Assembly (NCBI GenBank): GCA_949527715.1
Contig: CATEWF010000040.1
Location: 1-8,783, forward strand
Length of the DNA stretch: 8,783 nt
Direction: 5' to 3'
Origin: an uncultured Mycoplasmatota bacterium
GTDB lineage: Bacteria; Bacillota_I; Bacilli_A; Mycoplasmatales; Mycoplasmoidaceae
The first letter of the stretch is position 1. Every line of letters starts with the position of its first letter. A model generated the notes under the pieces. The model ran no database searches, was not told the DNA's origin, and was given only the letters and a program-made list of their open reading frames with translations. A program made the translations under genes and the position numbers. This document shows positions 6,552 through 8,783 of this stretch, in pieces.

Positions 6552-7868
6552 ATGATTGTTTTACAAACCAAAAAGAATAATAAAAATCATACTTTGTGTG
6601 TTGATGTTTTGTCTGATAAAAATAATTGAAAAAAAGTTTTAAATAAGACAGTTAACAAATTTATTAAAAGTGGTAATGTAAAAGGGTTTAGAGCTGGACA
6701 TATCCCGTTTGATGTTGCCTTAAAACAAATTAAAGAAACAAAATTGTATTCAGAAGGAATTCAAGAAATTGTTTCCATCACATTTAATGAATTATTGAAT
6801 AGTAATTTTGTTAGCAATAACAACATTATTGAAGACGCTCCCCAAATAAAAATATTGTCAGTAAACGATGCAGAAGTTAAAATTCAGTATATTTTTGATA
6901 TTTCTCCAAACGTTATTTTAGGTGATTATAAAAAAGCTTTTAAAAACTATGTTAAACCAACAACTAGTGAATTAGAAATCGATAACCAACTCCAAATGTT
7001 TGTAAAAAAAATAAATGTTATTCATACAAAACAAACATCTGAAATTGTTTCAAAAAACAGTTTAGTTACTATAGATTATCAAGGAACTATAGATAATCAC
7101 CCATTTCCTGGATCAAGTGATTCAAAGTACAATTTAACAATTGGTTCTGGTGATTTTTTACCTGGTTTTGAAGAAAAACTAATTGGACATAAAGTCAATG
7201 ATGAGGTTAAATTTCAACTAACAACACCATCTGATTTTTATTTGGAAAATTTGGCCAATAAAAAAGTTGATTACATAGTAAAAATTAAATCTATTTCAAA
7301 TAGTGATTACCATACAATTACAGATAATTTTGTTAAAAAATTATCAATTAAAAATGTTAATAGTGTTTCTCAATTAAAAGAATGGTTTAGATACAAAATA
7401 TTAATACAAAAAGCTAACATACAAAGAGAACAAATAAAACAAAAAATTACTGATATTTTAAGTAAAGAATCAAAAATAGATTTTATCCCTGAGTCTATTT
7501 TTAATCAACAAAGAAAATCAATTATCGAACAATATAGACAAATTTCTAAAAATAAAGGTCTTTCTTTAGAGGGGTTCGTATGTAAAGACCAATCTATTGG
7601 TACCATGACAAATTTTTATGAATTAGTTGACAAAAAAGTTGTTGAAAATGTTAAATTAATGTTTGCTATTGATAAATTAATTGATGAATACAAAATTGAG
7701 TCCACCGAAAAAGAAAGAAAAAATATTTTAAATTCTTTATCTGTCAAATACAATATGTCAATAGATGATGTTGAAAATAAAGTGGGGAATGAATATCAGA
7801 TATTAATTGCAAATTTATTAAAAGATAAACTTTTTAATAAACTAATAAGTTTAATAGAGGGAAAATAA
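6552..7868 (+). CDS. tig: Trigger factor (ribosome-associated chaperone / prolyl isomerase)
   Basis: Trigger factor binds L23 at the peptide exit tunnel and shields nascent chains. The protein is 438 residues, the normal length. The N-terminal ribosome-binding domain contains VKGFRAGHIP (43-52), matching the family signature GFRxGxxP. The FKBP-type isomerase domain spans about 165-249, with SLVTIDYQGTID, the LTIGSGDFLPGFEEKLIGH block and VKIKSIS. The helical C-terminal chaperone arms run from about 250 to the end. The ATG at 6552-6554 is the first in frame after a TAA at 6516-6518. Trp26 is a TGA (6627-6629), and a later Trp is TGG (7383-7385), so starting at the TTG at 6744 would wrongly remove the ribosome-binding domain. 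No Shine-Dalgarno is seen. The gene is likely cotranscribed with the glycosyltransferase that starts 1 nt after its TAA. Confidence 0.96.
7856..7861 (+). promoter_or_regulatory. Shine-Dalgarno site of glycosyltransferase copy 2
   Basis: AGAGGG lies within the last tig codons, 8 nt before the ATG at 7870-7872. It is a fair match to the anti-Shine-Dalgarno end of 16S rRNA and fixes that start. Its position inside tig implies the two genes share a transcript. Confidence 0.6.
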
Positions 7869-7869
7869 T

Positions 7870-8742
7870 ATGATAAGTGTAATTGTTCCTTGTTACAATA
7901 CATCAAAAAAATATTTGTCGAAATGTTTGGAATCTATTGCTAATCAAACAAACAAAGAATTTGAATGTATTATTGTAGATGATTGTTCTTCTTCATTAAC
8001 AACCACAAAATTTTTAAAAAAATGAGTTTCTCAAAATAAAAATTTTAAATTAATAGTAAATAAAAATAATTGTGGACTTGGATTGACACGGAATATTGGA
8101 TTTGAACACTCAACAGGAGAAATAATAGTATATGTGGATTCAGATGATTACCTATCATTTGATGCATTAGAAGATATTAAAAATGTTTTTAATTCATATG
8201 AAAGTATTGATTTCTATTGATTTAGTTTTTATTATGTGTCGCAACAACATGGACTTGTTTTTGATAAAAAATGACCTAACTTAGACTCACCAATCAAACT
8301 TGAAAATTTTAATTATGTTTTGTCATTATCAAAAATGGCTTGATTAAAAGCGTACAAGAGAGAGTTTTTATTGGATAATAAAATAAATTTTATTAATAAA
8401 AAAATGTATTCAGAAGATACATATTACAACGCAGTTTGCCTATCAAAAACAAAATCTTTTATTATCAAAGACAAGAAAAACTACTACTATAATTCAAATG
8501 TAGAGAATTCCATTACAAGTACACAATTTTCAGTAGAAAAAGCAAACGATCTTCTTGACAATTTTATAGAAGCTTATTCATTTATTAAAAATGACAATAG
8601 TTATTTATCAAAAAACTATCTTACTTTTTTTAAAACTAATTTCTTTGCTGAATTAAAACAATTTAATGTTTTCAGAGGAAATGAAAAATTTGAAGAAGTT
8701 TTTTTAAAAGTTGATTCTTTTGTTTCTTTATTAGAAAAATAA
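7870..8742 (+). CDS. Family 2 glycosyltransferase (GT-A fold), copy 2
   Basis: The predicted sugar transferase has 290 residues and the same layout as the enzyme at 5603-6511. It shows ISVIVPCYNTS (2-12), VDDCS (36-40), NNCGLGLTRNIG (66-77), the metal-binding DSDD (90-93), the acceptor-side WLKAYKREF block (158-166) and MYSEDTYY with Glu182-Asp183 as probable catalytic acids. Matching C-terminal blocks (KANDLLDNF, IKNDNSYLSKNY) also occur in copy 1, so the two are paralogues over their full length. All four Trp residues are TGA (8023, 8218, 8272, 8341), which makes the gene easy to miss with the standard code. It has no signal peptide or membrane helix. It follows tig by 1 nt with its own Shine-Dalgarno, so it is probably expressed with the chaperone, although a functional link is not obvious. 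Substrates are unknown. Confidence 0.9.
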
Positions 8743-8783
8743 TATTTTTTGTTTCAAATTGTCAAGGAAAATGGTCAAAACTC

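Noticed and set aside
6547..6552. TTGACA, a perfect -35 hexamer on the plus strand
   Set aside because: It overlaps the tig start codon and has no -10 at 16-18 bp downstream; it is probably chance.
8743..8783. Possible next gene starting at ATG 8771 with AAGGA before it
   Set aside because: The spacing is only 2 nt and just four codons are visible before the edge, too little to support a gene.
1..8783. CRISPR arrays, tRNA genes, insertion sequences, large repeats
   Set aside because: No regularly spaced repeats, cloverleaf-like segments, transposase motifs or long direct or inverted repeats were seen; the only long similarity is between the two glycosyltransferases at protein level.

Overview
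The window comes from a mollicute (mycoplasma-like bacterium). It is strongly AT-rich, and seven of its eight readable protein families are only complete if UGA is read as tryptophan. I count 18 in-frame TGA codons against 2 TGG codons at Trp positions. The three-gene order rpmE-prfA-prmC, the Def and RF1 N-termini and the absence of any other release-factor signal resemble the Mycoplasma pneumoniae / Ureaplasma / Malacoplasma side of the group. That placement is from memory of the families, and species cannot be named.

Layout, left to right. (1) The 3' two thirds of ffh (SRP GTPase) runs off the left edge and ends at 970. (2) Two genes on the minus strand, def then rnjA (transcribed 3209 to 967), form a tight pair whose end overlaps the ffh stop codon. 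(3) A 79-bp divergent region at 3210-3288 carries one -10 element for each direction. (4) On the plus strand come rpmE, an intrinsic terminator, prfA (RF1) and prmC (RF1 methyltransferase, 1 nt after prfA). (5) A minus-strand family 2 glycosyltransferase meets prmC tail to tail, 8 nt apart. (6) A 40-bp divergent region holds a palindromic -10, TATAATTATA. (7) Plus-strand tig (trigger factor) is followed after 1 nt by a second glycosyltransferase that is a clear paralogue of the first. The last 41 bases hold no supportable gene.

How the genes fit together. Most products act on the ribosome or the nascent chain. L31 is a ribosomal protein. RF1 and its methyltransferase end translation. Deformylase, trigger factor and Ffh work on the emerging peptide. 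RNase J degrades and matures RNA. The two glycosyltransferases are the accessory part; they probably add sugars to a membrane lipid or surface polymer, but no acceptor can be inferred.

No CRISPR array, tRNA, rRNA, insertion sequence or phage gene is visible. I see no convincing new defence or mobile system. The more interesting points are the symmetric divergent promoter, the paralogous glycosyltransferases on both sides of tig, the unusual deformylase motif 1, and a possible alternative RNA fold over the rpmE terminator.
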